Assembly: GCA_016806645.1 (NCBI GenBank)
Contig: JACSYO010001682.1
Span: 3,788,501 to 3,852,500, forward strand
Length of the DNA: 64,000 nt
Source of the DNA: Ophiodon elongatus
Taxonomy: Eukaryota > Chordata > Actinopteri > Perciformes > Hexagrammidae
Direction of reading: 5' to 3'
Shown one piece after another: positions 49,281-62,794 of this stretch. A program made the position numbers and the translations under genes. Under the pieces are notes generated by a model. The model did not search any database, was not told the origin of the DNA, and was given only the letters and a program-made list of their open reading frames with translations. Numbering within the stretch: position 1 is the stretch's first letter; every line of letters starts with the position of its first letter.

Positions 49281-51507
49281 TGGGTGATGAGCAGCTGACA
49301 GCAACTCGACTGGCTCTGCTCGGTCTGGCCACAGTGGGCGTGGCTTCTTCTGAAGATTGACACGTGTCACCACCAATAATACTCCAGCTCGTCAGCTGTC
49401 AAGCCACACCAGGCTGGCTAGAGCCTTTTGGAAGACTGCACTAACAAAAAATGAGTTTTACTCAAAAAAGGTTTTAAATAGAACCTAGAATAGATTTACA
49501 AACACAAGGCAATTAACACAAACTTTAGCATGAACTAAATGATTTGAAAACCAAAATAAAAAAAGTAAAATTCTTGGGAAATATTCTCAATAAAGACTAA
49601 TCGATTTCTCACAATATCAGAATAGAAAAAAGTATGGACCACATGGGTTGACTTTTATGAGTCACTGAGGAGTATTTCATTTTCAGAGATAAATTATGTT
49701 TTTCATTCAGCTTTCCTGCTAAAAGAAAATCAACAACAATCCTCAAAACCTGAATCTTATTGTACCTGGTAGAGCATACAATACTGGAATTATCATACAT
49801 GCAAGTTCAACTTTATTCTTCCCAAAAAAATAAATCACTTGGTTGAGAGTGCAATTAACACTACAATATAAAAACACAAAAAAAGACAATTCATAAAAAC
49901 AAGATTATACCTAGTTATTAAAAATTATTGCTGAGGTAGTTGATTATTTCAACAGTCTGCAATGAGTCAAATTTGTGAGGTCAAACTTGCAGACACAGTA
50001 CACCAGCTTTAGTACCATCACCAATGTTTTCAGCCTTCATCCGGCTGGTGTAAGCTTTCCAGTTTTCTTAAACGCAGCCCATTGATCAGTCATGTGACCT
50101 AATAGATCACCATAGATACAGAGTTTATGAAACATTATGATATTTTTTTACAAAATGCATTTTACTCTCAGTGGAAAATTACAAGAGATATACAAGTGAC
50201 CGCAAGAAAAAAAACATATAACATTGCAACCAACTTTTCTAAATATTATGTGACAAATACAGCCTGCTATCTTTAATGGGGGCACACTGTATTGATCACA
50301 AATAACGTCTTCAGTGTGCTTAATGTTAAACTCTAGAGCGCACAAGATTGATTAGTCAACAAGATGTACCAACTGCTGCAATAAACAACACTAGAACCAG
50401 GAAAAGGCAGGAGATTTGCAACAAAATAAACTATTTGTTATACATATAATATAGAAGTTTCACTCTAGACCTTCTTTCAAAAATGTAAGTAAAAAAATAT
50501 ACATTCAATATACATTGTCACTTTCCCACCGATATAGATTCAGGAATGAATTAAGTTAGTAGTTAAATTGTCTTGTTATCCAAGTATATTGGTGGTGTCA
50601 GGGATTTTCATTAACCTCTGCAAATGTTTCAGGGGCGCAGATGGAGGTCAGAAGGTCATTTCATGACTTACCACGTCGTTCCTCCCATGCGGACTGTACC
50701 GATGGTCTCTAACCTTCCAAGGAACCTGATAAAAACTTTGTAAAGCAGTCCTGCAGTGGTGGGGTTTCTCTAAGCCAATCGTCTGTACTTCAATAAGGAA
50801 ATTAGCATTGCAGATGATCTCTGATGAACTGACCGTCATCAGTGGAAAACTGTGATGGCGGTGGGGTCGCTGGCCTCATTGGAGCACTGTGGAGGCGACC
50901 TTAGGTCTCAGTTCAACTCTCGTTGACATTCAGTGGGGGTGACGTCTGATGTGCTCTCTATATGAATTAAAGCCAAAGTCTGAACAATTATGTGTCAGTA
51001 TTCCTCCAGTGTCTTGTGAGAGACACATCAGCTCTTAAAAGGAACATTTTGCTCCAGTTATTGCTCTTCAAGGGGATTACGCTTTTTATAGAACTATAGG
51101 AATTCACTTACTTCTCCCTCAAGGGGTACTACATAAATGTCATTTTTGTCAAGCAGATTATGACAAACTTTAGACTGCTTATTAAATATCGCATGTCACA
51201 GCCCATCAACCTTGATGTTGAGAGCCACATTAGAAGCTCAATCATGATCAAATGTGGTTTTGATTTGAAATGAGACAACAATGAGGCGCCGTCAGAGGAG
51301 GATTCACATGCTTTAGCTTGCGGTTGTAGCTGGATGTACGGCCTATGGCTGGCAGGCTGCTGCTAGCGCTCTGCCAGGCAGATGAGAGCCGGGTTAATGT
51401 TGGGATTTGTTCCCTAAAGCTCCGACACAGAGGAAATACTGATCAGCTCCGCCGTCAGCCTCAAGACCTGCTAATCGCTAATCAGCACTTACACAGCCTC
51501 TGTCTGA

Positions 51508-51588
<81 letters not shown>

Positions 51589-52231
51589 TGAGTAGTGACA
51601 CAATTCACCTCCTCGCATCATGTGTGTATGTTTGTGTGCAAAGCTGAAACATGTATTGAACTTTATTATTTTCACTTTTCCTGCCCGGCACTTTTGTATC
51701 CTGACTACAACATCTAGCGGAAAAAAAGCAATTTAATTAAACGGCCTCAGATATAAACTTCATATTTGTATCTTGTTGTTTTTCAGAAAAAAAAAAGATT
51801 TCTTACTAACCAGAAACAAGAGCATGGCAAAACCAACACACCGTATTTCCAGGACAATCTATACCGTCTAAGATATTTATGAGACGACTGCAGCAGCTAA
51901 AGCTAACGAAGAATCCTAACAATGAACAATAAACACAGTCTACTCTGGATTAGATTACTGATTACATTATTTATTATTATTTATTTAATCTATATACTCT
52001 TACACTGAATTATATGTAAAGTCATGAATATTTTATACCATTTTTAACTGAAAAAGCTCTTAACACAAATAAAATCATTATGGAAAATTGCAGAACACAC
52101 AACTGAGTTTTTGTTTTACTATTTAGTCTCTTAATTTTGACATAATTTTTGCAATGTTGCAATTTTTTTAATTCAGATTTGCATCTTTCTATTAGCTAGT
52201 TTAAAGAAAATAAGTAATTTCCTTAAAGTTA
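49281..52231. other. Gene-free AT-rich stretch
   Basis: It contains a CA run (51521-51585) next to a possible regulatory block at 51270-51500. The remainder is AT-rich unique sequence with nothing recognised. Confidence 0.75.
51521..51585 (+). repeat. (CT)n(CA)n microsatellite
   Basis: About 32 CA units are preceded by a short TC run. Confidence 0.96.
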
Positions 52232-52610
52232 ATGACAGAGGAAAAAAATTACAACTTTAAAAATAGAGCTGCTAGAATTATTAGAACCACCACTTGTCCT
52301 CACTTCACAGGCTCCGGACTACAAACTGCTACTTGTTACCTACAAAACTGTTCATGGTGTAGCACCGCCTTACATGGCACAACTCCTCAGACTTCAAATG
52401 CCCCCACTTCACAAAATGAAGGCTTTCTCATTACTCCAAAGATTAATAAGCAATCTACTGGTGGGGGAGCATTTTCTTCTTCTGTTTTATCAAAGAGGCA
52501 AACAGCATTTAGATTTTTAAATTTAGACTGAAAACCTACATGTTCTACTCTCTTTTGATTGAATTGCCACCTTGCTCTGGTTTTCATTCCTCATTTACAG
52601 TTTTTTAAAA
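52232..52610 (+). mobile_element. LINE reverse-transcriptase 3' remnant
   Basis: KNRAARIIRTTTCPHFT is followed, after a frame change, by YKLLLVTYKTVHGVAPPYMA. This is the same protein region as in the LINE at 24.9-25.4 kb, but more decayed and of a different subfamily. Frameshifts and stops show it is not functional. Confidence 0.65.
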
Positions 52611-55503
52611 TGTAATACTGTTATTATCTTTTATCTCTGGAATTGTTCTCTTTTGTTTTTGTGTATTGAGAGACTTACTTGCTTGCTTACTAGTCAACAA
52701 ATGCACTCGAACTGAAAACCATCACCTTTTCTTTTCCTTTATTAATCTATTTTTGCAGTTGTTTAAATAATCAATTTTGTTCAGTCATGTTATTAATTCT
52801 AGCTATTTACTTTTACGTGTAACTTGCGCAAAATCAAATAATTTAAATTCAACATTTTTATTACATATTTGGTCATTTTATTGCTTGTAAACGTCCATAA
52901 CTGTCCACTACTCAGAACCACACGTGGTTTTGTAATCAAAGAGGACAACATCCTGCCTCAGTATCTGTCTGTCCTCCTGGCAGTTCCCTGTGATTAATTC
53001 AACATCTCAATCACATCCAGTATCCACAGCTGATTTCACTCTCCCCTCAAAATCATTGTGATCAAAATCCCGACCACGTGCAGGTACTTCCTGTCCGTCC
53101 CACCCCTTCCACCCTCAGATTGGACCAGTCATGTGGAGGGATAATATGGGTATTGTTCTGGGCTGGGCCGGCCTCTTCACAGGAACATCGGATTCTGTTT
53201 GAAGTCGTGATCCGGCACGGCCGACTCACCTGCAAGATCAATACGCCGGGTTCAAAGCTGCCGGCTTCACAGAGAACACACTCTTATTAATTTATAGAAA
53301 CTTCTAGAAACTTTGTCTGAAGGGAAAAACCTCCAACTCTGTGTGGTGGAGAGACAGGGGGAATTATTAATATACCTGGAGAGAGAAAAAGAGACACCGA
53401 GAGCGAGAGAAAGAGAGAGAGAGAGAGGCCGACCAGCCATCTTCTAACACCTCAAATGAATATTTAAATGAGTTACTGTTTGATGTGGATTGATCATAAA
53501 AAAAAAGTGTGTGTGACTGTGTTATGTGTGTCGGGAGGAGACAGATGGATAAGGAAGACGGTTAAAAAGAATCATTAGATCAAGAACACGAGTGTGTGTT
53601 AGGCGTGTGAGTGTGCATGTGTGTTTAACTCATTAAGGGAGTCTATTTGAGTTTTCCTTTGTTGTCAGATTTGATGATTTGGGGGAAATTTCCAGCCTTG
53701 GATTCAAAGCATTCCTGTTCGGCGCTCCAAGCCCGCGGCGTCAGGGAATGAAACACTCTGCATTTATATTTAATGATATCAATTTATCAACAGGAACAAT
53801 CTCAGGATGTTGGCTCAGATTTGATTCCATGTTCCCCTGTTTTTACCTGAGGGACACATGCACACGTTTGCTCATCGCTGTGCCATTACCATACTCCTTT
53901 CTTTCTCTCACATCTGTACGCTGATAATAACCAACAACTTCCTGACGGTGCAGTTCAATCTATGCCTCGCTTACTTACTGCGGAAACACCGAGACTGTGG
54001 TGCTGAGAACATGGGGGATTTTCACATGCAAACCTATCCAAAACTAAAATGTTAGGGCGACTTGAGAAAATGATGAGTGGAATCCAAATGAACATGATGG
54101 CCTTTCCAATTTATGTACAGAAGTTATCACATGAAATGTATTACAGGAAAAAGTCATGACTCACAACTTGAGAAATTACATAAATCCACAATCATAGCAT
54201 TTAAACCAAATTATACTGCAGTGAAATGTATTTTAAGAGAGAAAAGGCATCACTTGATGCCTGAACTGATTAATGATTATTGTGCTGGTTAGGTGGTCTT
54301 CACCCATAACCACATCTTCGTGTCCTGATGCAGCTGCGTCTGTAATTTATCTTGGTAGAAAAAAGACTGGAAGCCCTCAGAGAATCCATACAATGATTAT
54401 CTTAGCATTCTTTATCAAATATATTTAGTTTATCAATTTTAAATTAAACCAAGAAAGCTTGGTATGTTTTTAAGTCACATTCAGGTTGGACAAATTATTT
54501 CCTAGGAGGACAAGTTGCAGACGAAACAATAAAAAATACGACAATGGATAAAATAATGCTAAAAAACAAAACAGATATATAAAAGTAAGAATTAATTAAT
54601 TAATTAAGAACAGATGCAATCAACAAATGAGTAATTTACTATTTAATTTACAATAGTCTTTTTCTATTATAATTCTGACAGAGGTACAAGATTCATCAAT
54701 TTAGGTAGAACACTTCTTAAGACTAATCCTACACATGAAGGCTTTTGCCCCATGATATCCAGACTACTCACAGGTCCGAGCAGTTGTGTAGAAAAAGTGA
54801 CTAAATGAAAATAATTCAAAACAGTCCATGTGCAGACCAAAAAACATGAGATTTTTTAGTGTGCAATGCAATGGACACCGGCAATGGGTGAGCTTCTCAC
54901 AGCTGGATAACGATCCACTAATTAACGCTGCAATTAATCAGCACCAGGAGAACAAAAGGAAGGATTACATATTTTTGTTCATGAACAAAACAGAAATAGG
55001 GATGATGTTTGCCCGCAACGACTTGAGGAATAGTAACTTCATAGTCACATATATTAACTTACATTTAAAACAAAATTTTTTATTGAAACAAAGGAAACTA
55101 TTTTCTCACTCTAAGCCTGGAAACTGCAATCAGAACCAAACCAGGTCTAAAATGGAACAGACGATCAGAATCCAACCCAAAGTTTGGATTAGAGTAATAA
55201 AAAGCTGAAAGTACTTTTTAGACTATCAAGTTTTTTTTAACTGAAGTCAGACTCACAAGTTCTGTACGTCCAGTATTCTGTGTCACAGTATTTGTAGCTG
55301 CAGCTGCAACTGATCTGACGCGGCATTCCCTTGATTCGGACTCCTAAAGGTGAAGTCAAAACCTGATTACAGTCCTCATCCAAAGAATATCGAAGTCAAA
55401 GCAATGCTGTTTTAATCACTGAGTGTCTGGACCTCCTCCTCTTCATCCTCCTCCTCCTTCTCCTGAAGCTTTAATGTGCTGGTCTGTGTTGGACTTCTAG
55501 AAG

Positions 55504-55574
<71 letters not shown>
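55504..55574 (+). repeat. (TG)n microsatellite
   Basis: This is about 35 TG units. Confidence 0.97.
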
Positions 55575-55576
<2 letters not shown>

Positions 55577-55849
55577 CTGCATATAAAAGCTCCTCCATCC
55601 TCGAAACCATCTGAACTCGCACAAGCTTAAAGTAACACGGTTCAAGAGTGCACGGTTCAACTGCAGCGGCTGAAAGTATGTGTGTGTGAGAGGGAGACGC
55701 TTAAGAGGTAGATATTACATGACTGTGTGTGTGTGGATAGAAAGTCCAGTGTGCAGGCCGCTGCAGTTAACTCTGGGGAAGGCAGAGAGAATCCTAAGTC
55801 AGTCTGTAGAGAGTGAGGGCTTTCCCTTTCAACTAGAGCTCCCCTGGAC

Positions 55850-55868
55850 TCACACACACACACGCACA

Positions 55869-55915
<47 letters not shown>

Positions 55916-55962
55916 CACACACACACACAGACACAAACATGTACGTAGATCCACACACAGAC

Positions 55963-56000
<38 letters not shown>
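55850..56000 (+). repeat. Interrupted CA-rich cluster
   Basis: Several CA runs are separated by short unique pieces over 150 bp. Confidence 0.93.
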
Positions 56001-56330
56001 TGACAGAAGCACTAAAACACACAGATACACACACGAGGGACATGCACACACACAGAAAAAAGTACACACGGGATATCGATACACATTGTTACACACCCAA
56101 ACACGCACCGAGGCATGTACGTACGTACACATACACACACACACTCACTCTCTCTCACACACTCTCTCTCTCTCTCTCTCTTTTAGTGTCTCTCAGTAGT
56201 TCCTTAGTGTTTCATCTGACAGCTTATTCCCAGTGTGGCTCCACTCTGTATTCACCCTGGATCCCCTCAGCACAGACACCCTGTGAACACACACTCCCAG
56301 GTGGAGATGGGGGGGGAAGGTGACCTCGGT

Positions 56331-56386
<56 letters not shown>
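56331..56386 (+). repeat. (CA)n microsatellite
   Basis: This is a run of about 25 CA units ending in CGCACG. Confidence 0.96.
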
Positions 56387-57122
56387 GCTCCAACACGTTC
56401 CCGAAAAAAAAAAAAAACACATTCGCCAAATTCAAATTACAAAATTATTTTCTGCTGTTCACAACGAGAGGGGAAATTGTTACTGTATAAGAATTAGCAT
56501 ATTTCTAAAATGTCTGACATGTCTGCAGCTGTCTCCAACTTGTTCTGGAAAGTTTCAGGTGACATACTCAATGTTTTGGTTGAGTAACACTAGAAGAGAA
56601 ATCTGAGGGGCTGTATGTGAAACAGCCGGTAAAAAAATAAAAGTGCATCTTGAACTGAAACTTCTTTAATTTGGCTCATAAAGATTTTAAAAGCCTAAAA
56701 TGTGTGAGAAAAATCTAAGAAAAAGTACCTTAAAATACAAATAGAAATACAAAAAAAAACTCGATTTTCTATTGAATAACTCATATCCTTATACAACTTG
56801 TTCTTGGAGATGGATTGTTATTCTTAACTTACCGTACTATAACATGTATACAATTTCTAATTACAAAAACTAAACTGGTGTATAAAGCATGTTTTAGTAG
56901 GTTTACTCTCCACTAAACACCTCAGAGCAGTGTAATAACGTAACAGTGCAGTCCTTCTTCTAAAAATGTACAAAGAAAACTGGTCAGAAACTCTAATATT
57001 GGGTTTTTTAAACAGGTTCAGTATTTACGAGATATAACTGGGTGACAAACATGATTTGTGAATAATTGTAATTCCTTCTCAAAGATCTCATACTTTGTCC
57101 CTTCGTCTCATTTTTTTTATCC

Positions 57123-57800
57123 ATGAAAGATCAAATGACAAAGTTTCAAAGACGTCAGCCAAAGGGACAAACGTACAGTTCCCCTCAGTTCTACGGAACG
57201 TTTTGGTGTCTCTCAGCTAATTGTTTTGGTTCAGTCTTAATGCGCTCGACAGTGTCGCAGCAGGCAGCTGTTTACAGAGGAGAAGCTCTAAAACCCTCTG
57301 ACTGTACACTACCTTCCCAGCACATAATGACAGACATAGAGGAGCATTTATGAGGTAAAAAGCCAGATATTTCCCTCAGGAATTTGTTGCGAGCTGAACT
57401 AAAAGCAGAGTGAATATCGGACTTACATTTGTCGGGTGGCCAGAACTCCAAATGAATGCTAATGTTGCTGCATGGTCTGATACATTTTTTAAATAAGCCA
57501 CTGTTTGCTAACACGCTCACCATGGCAACTTCATACGGGTGTCCCTGCAGAGCTGAACCAAGACCTTCAATGAACTTTTGCAGAATATATAAAGAAGTCT
57601 CCTGAGGCTTCCAGAGAAGAACAGAGTCTCCCCTCACACTTGGATTCTTGCAGACCTTTTCGTCCTCACCCTTCGGCCCATGCAGGCTGAAACTGTTTGT
57701 TTGTTTTCTGTGACAGCCATCAGAAGTTGCTCCTGAACCATTTTGAGAATAAACTGACCTCAGTGCTACTGAGCAAAGCGCCCCCAAACCTGTCGTCTGT
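57123..57800 (-). other. Unrecognised 171-codon open frame, possibly repeat-derived
   Basis: A minus-strand open frame at 57787-57272 contains no simple repeat and no domain I recognise. Segments include LQKFIEGLGSALQGHPYEVA and NKFLREISGFLPHKCSS. Parts of the underlying DNA feel like a fish interspersed repeat I have seen, which would make the frame incidental. No splice sites or poly(A) signal clearly support expression. Confidence 0.3.
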
Positions 57801-58789
57801 CCCAGATGTGGTTTGGATGCATCATCCGTACTGCACTGTGGCTTCTTAGCATTTAGGAGACTGATTCCTCTGTTGGCTGCACGAGCATCATATGTTCATA
57901 TTTAAGTTTGAAAGTTAATCTTGTGTCTTGAACGCTCTTTGTGTGTGAAGGCTGTGTCTGAGCTGAAAACATACTGCAGCTCCTCATTGACAGAGTAAAC
58001 ATTAGAGCATTTCTCCCTCATTTCTTGTCTTCTAAGGGTATTACTGTAAACCATCTGAAGTACTATAGCATTCATACCAGTGCATTACATCCACGTGAGC
58101 CGGTGCCACGGTGCCGGTATTGTGCACACTGGCTCATTATCATGACTTACCAGGACACTTCATGGAACTGGGTCTGTTTTCCTCTCTGGCTTAAGCACAT
58201 TTTCTGAAACACTGTTGCATTCTCCAAACATTAAAAGCTACCACATCATCTCATACTGTGCAGCACTTCATTTGTTCTGCAGACGAACGTCACTGATTTA
58301 AAACATTTAATTCATTTGTCAAAAATAAATAAATCAAGGCAGTCAAATGTCTGAGGAACCGTGTCAGTCTGACAGAAGATACTAATTGTGTCTCTTTGCA
58401 GCATGTCTCATTAATCCAATAAGGAAGTAAAGCAGGCTGACTAAAATATCACACAGAAACCCATTTCAACAGCTAATTCACAGGTTCATCACTGTCAATA
58501 TTCACCTTTGTGGTATGTCTCCAATTCACATTAAGCACCTTACAATAAAACTGAACCAAAGCAGACCAAACAGCAAACCAATCCCCAACTTCCTCCTCCT
58601 CCTCCTCCTCCTCCTCGTCCTCCTCCCCCTCCTCTTCCTCTCTCTCCATCCTTAGGTTTCCCCTGAAGCACTTTGGGAAGAAACCCAGCGTCAGGCAAAC
58701 CGCCTGCATCCCCAGAGAGTGGGTGACATCCACAACCTGTGTGTGTGCGCGTGTATACAGTACGTGTGTGCACGCATACACATGTATGG

Positions 58790-58829
<40 letters not shown>

Positions 58830-58956
58830 ATGGATGTGCGTGCGTTTTCAAGAGATAGTGAGGGAGAGAGACAGGGAGAAAGCTGTGGCTAGCCCTAAAC
58901 CATCAGCCTCGCGGCACTACAGTAATAACCACAGGACTCAGTCACTACCACAGGCA

Positions 58957-59035
<79 letters not shown>
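58957..59035 (+). repeat. (TG)n microsatellite
   Basis: This is about 38 TG units. Confidence 0.97.
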
Positions 59036-59293
59036 AGTGTGTGTGTGCATACTACGTCTGGATATGTGTGTTTGTGCGTGTGGTTAGTGAGTGTATTGAT
59101 CTATTTGTGCGCGTGTGTATGTCTACGCAACATGTATCCAGGTGTGTGTAGGTATACAGTATCTCATTTAGAGGCCTGTAGTCCAATCACGGGTCAACTC
59201 TTCCGCCCTGCGTCTGTCAATCCAACCGCAACAGTGATTGGTTGAAAGGTCTAAAGCCATCGCACAAGGTCACAACAGAGATACATAGACACT

Positions 59294-59310
59294 TAGACAG
59301 ACAGACAGGC

Positions 59311-59361
<51 letters not shown>

Positions 59362-59386
59362 TAGATAGATAGATAGATAGATAGAT
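59294..59386 (+). repeat. (GACA)n(GATA)n compound microsatellite
   Basis: About 15 GACA units change to about 6 GATA units in the same register. Confidence 0.96.
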
Positions 59387-59734
59387 GAATGTGAATTATA
59401 TCATTTTCAAAAAGAGGAATGGTAAAATGAGCCTACCCTCAATTACCTCTTTCCCTCACCCTCCCTCCCTCTCCCTCTCCCTCTCTCTCTCTCCCTCTCT
59501 CCCGCTCTCTCTGGTTGCTGCAGGGTTGATTGGAGGTTTTGTCACGCCTGCTTTGACAGGCCGGGCAGAGCTCAGGTCCCAACGGTTTGGCAATTATCCT
59601 CTAACCCAGCAGCCTACTACTGCACAAATGCACTCACACACATACACACACACATACATGGCCTGCATGTCAATACGTCAGAGATGGGGAGACAGGCTGT
59701 CTGTGTTTTCCATCTCCTTCCCTTTCGCCCTCTC

Positions 59735-59792
59735 CACATCTCTCTCTCTCTCTCTCTCTCTCTCCACATCTCTCTCTCTCTCTCTCTCTCTA

Positions 59793-59839
<47 letters not shown>

Positions 59840-59862
59840 ATCTCTCTCTCTCTCTCTCTCTC
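59735..59862 (+). repeat. (CT)n with regularly placed ACAT interruptions
   Basis: CT runs are separated by CCACAT or TACAT at about 59736, 59765, 59792 and 59838. Confidence 0.95.
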
Positions 59863-60964
59863 ATTAGCCGGGTGCGTTTTTGAGGGGAGGAAGGTGTGAA
59901 ACTCCGGAGACTCTTAACATTCCACTCTAATATACAGTCCATCTTAAGCCATGCAGGGCCTGAACTCACACATACATGCACACATCCACACTTACACACA
60001 CTCCGTAATCCTGGGAGATCAGAAGGGCTCCTCTTCCTCTTGCTAAGTAGCGTTGGACCCGTCTACAGACTCGCTGACGGTCTCTCCAGCTTAGCAAATG
60101 TACAGCAGCTTGTCAAGCACAGGAAGTAGCTTAGGCTTTGGCATTAGCTTAAACATGCACTTTAGAAACATGGAGGAAGCCGCAGCATCCAGCCTGATGT
60201 TCAACCTGCAATGCAATTTGTAGCTTTATTTCAAATTGTAATAAATCAATAAGATATACTGGATTCCACATGACTGGTCTTTGCCTGTGATCGTAAAGCT
60301 GAGTCTCAGGTCCATGCAGCACAGTAACACTAATGTCACTGTATGTATTCTTGTTGATAGTGTAGTATTTTGGTATTTAATGGACAAACATTTCTTGACG
60401 TTTTGTACCAGGTCATGTGCGTGTTTGGAACAATAGCGCCCATTTCAAGAATGAAAACCTTAGACAATAAAGCAAAGAAATCCCATCTTTAGCTATAATT
60501 CCTGCATTTGTTTGCATTAAAAATAGAAGATCAAATCTGGACTGTATCGTATTTGTAGGAGCATTTTTCTGGATTGAGGTAATGCAATTTCAAGTGCAGT
60601 GGAAGAAACATGGAGGATATTAATGATATTAAAGACTTAAAAGGGAATTCTGGTTTTAGACAACCTGGTTCTATATCTATGTTGTTATTTCTACCAGCTC
60701 CAAATCCACAAAACCAGCCTGACAATCTGCATGAGAGTCAATGAAGCAAAGCTGTTTACTTGCATTGTTGTATTAAACCAGAATTTTCCTTTAAACTCTG
60801 TCAAGTTAAAACAAGACCTTCGGCACGGGCAACCACAATCTTTTATATCCTTGCGGGGAAATAGTGTCAATCAACAGCCCACTCAAATAGCAATTGTATA
60901 ATGCATCTTTAGCAGCCCAGAGCAAACATAAAGTAAAAAACGAAATCAATATGATGTGCCATTG

Positions 60965-61190
60965 GCACTAGTGCTGAAACAATGACTAAATTAATTGAGT
61001 ACTTAATCAGCAGAAAATAAATCAAATGCAATTTTAATGAGCAATTAATTGTGTCAGTCGGTCTATTATTATTTTTTAAGTCAACATTTTAAGGATTCCA
61101 CTTTCTCAAATGCAAAATGTGCAGCTCTTCTAAATCTCACCTAGTTACAAACTCAATTTTCAAATGTTGTGTAGACAAAATAAGTGCTTG
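60965..61190 (+). mobile_element. MITE-like repeat fragment, same family as in tfap2d intron 7
   Basis: It begins AGTGCTGAAACAATGACT and continues TTAATTGAGTACTTAATCAGC, matching the left end and start of the family seen at about 1007-1278. The right end is lost. Confidence 0.5.
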
Positions 61191-62575
61191 GAAGAACTTT
61201 ATGGACATTCATCAATGTATATTGTAGATGAAACAATCAATGCATTCATTCATTCATTCATAATAATCAGTAGCCCTGACTCAAAAAACAACAGTTCGGT
61301 TCCTGCCTCACTGTTAGGGCTGTTGGAACAATACTGTCCCTTGTGAGTGTGGCCAGTGGTGTTATAGATGTGGCCATGAATGTGAGACCAGCAGCCACAG
61401 TGACAATAACACCAACAGACTAAAGTGAAACAAAGGGCTGAGGAGCGATGCACAGTTAGCTTCAGATCACATGCCAGATGTTTGCTGGGTCCTGCATGTG
61501 GAGAGCTGGCGGTGCTGGATTATCCCACAGAGCTCATCAGACAGCAAATCAGGATGAGTGACAAGAGTCGTGGCGCTGACACAGGGGATGGATTTATATC
61601 TGGTACAGCAGGTACATGTTATTAGCTGGCTGGTAGCAGAGGTGGTTTGAAAAACATGGAAGTATAGAATAGCACTGGTTTTCTCCTTCTATTTAATTTT
61701 TTTATAATCCTATTTAAGTGTTATTTATTATTGTGTTTCTCCACACCGATGCACTCACTGTATATTATAATACAATTCTCTTTTTTTTTGTTTTTTTTTA
61801 ATTTTCATATAGTTATTTTCAACACAGAGCAGGTAATATGCGGAACCAATGGAGCAGAGTGTTACTTATATCATCCCTATTCTGATTGATTTTTTTTATC
61901 ATTTATTTAATTCTGGCTTGTAGGTTATTGGTGAGTCTTTAATCATCATTCAGTTATTTTGGCGTCTATGGTCACCAGCTAGATTGAACCTATTACTTTC
62001 CATTCATGAAGATATAGGAACTAAAAAGAACAATATTTCGAAACAAATTTCCTTTCACCTGCATTGCATTGGTTGTGGAGGCAGATATCTCAAAACCTGG
62101 ACACATAACATGGTTTGAAATGCAATAGAGTTAAGTATTGTTTCAGAAGGCGATATTAAAATGTTATAAATATTCCCACAAATGATTGTTGGCACAAAAA
62201 AAGCCTTTTATTTAAAAATAATAAGTAGAATATAGTAATCTGTAGTTTTCACTGATCATTTTGGAAAGAAACTCTTAATTATTCTGAAGAGATTCCATAA
62301 CAGTTTGTATTCTGACTCCTCGTGAAAAAACAGGATGGGAATCTTCAACAACAGTAAATACATGAAGGCTTGTTTTCTGTATGATGTTTCCTATTCTAGC
62401 TACTTATAACAATGAGAATATTTCTATTAGTAACTGGATTCCAATAACCAGTCAGAAGCTGAGAATTCACATCAGCAGGTGTAAATTACCATGATAGGAC
62501 ATTCCCCACCTTTTAACTTCTTAAATCAAGATGTTCATGTTCATTTCCTCTTCCTGTTTTACAGCGCGGCATCAT
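61191..62575. other. AT-rich stretch with nothing recognised
   Basis: No repeat, open frame or motif stands out beyond scattered T and A runs. Confidence 0.75.
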
Positions 62576-62707
62576 CTCCGCTTCTTGCTCAGCGCCCTGG
62601 GCGGCGTAATCGTCAAATCCATCAACACACTCGCCTCACATCAGATCAGCACGGCGCTCTTTGAAGGAGATGGACGTTGTAGCTTTATCAAACAGACAAA
62701 GCAGTGA
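62576..62707 (+). other. GC-richer exon-like segment
   Basis: A pyrimidine tract ending CTGTTTTACAG precedes a GC-rich block that stays open in one frame for about 46 codons (RHHLRFLLSALGGVIVKSIN at its start) and ends in TGA. No family is recognised. It could be a conserved non-coding element or a chance acceptor-like sequence. Confidence 0.25.
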
Positions 62708-62754
62708 TCTTCCCTTCCGGCGTAAAACAACTACATACACCTTACAGCAACAAA

Positions 62755-62755
62755 C

Positions 62756-62794
<39 letters not shown>

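Larger units (their letters stand above)
52611..57122. other. Gene-free stretch with large CA/TG clusters
   Basis: It contains TG (55504-55574) and CA (55850-56000 and 56331-56386) tracts. GC-richer unique sequence at 52960-53290 has no open frame of note. No gene is recognised. Confidence 0.75.
57801..60964. other. Gene-free stretch with microsatellites
   Basis: It contains TCC (58589-58643), TG (58790-58830 and 58957-59035), GACA/GATA (59294-59386) and CT (59735-59862) tracts, with no gene. Confidence 0.8.

Noticed and set aside
59294..59386. Regular spacing that might suggest a CRISPR-like array
   Set aside because: It is a simple tetranucleotide repeat with no spacers, in eukaryotic DNA.
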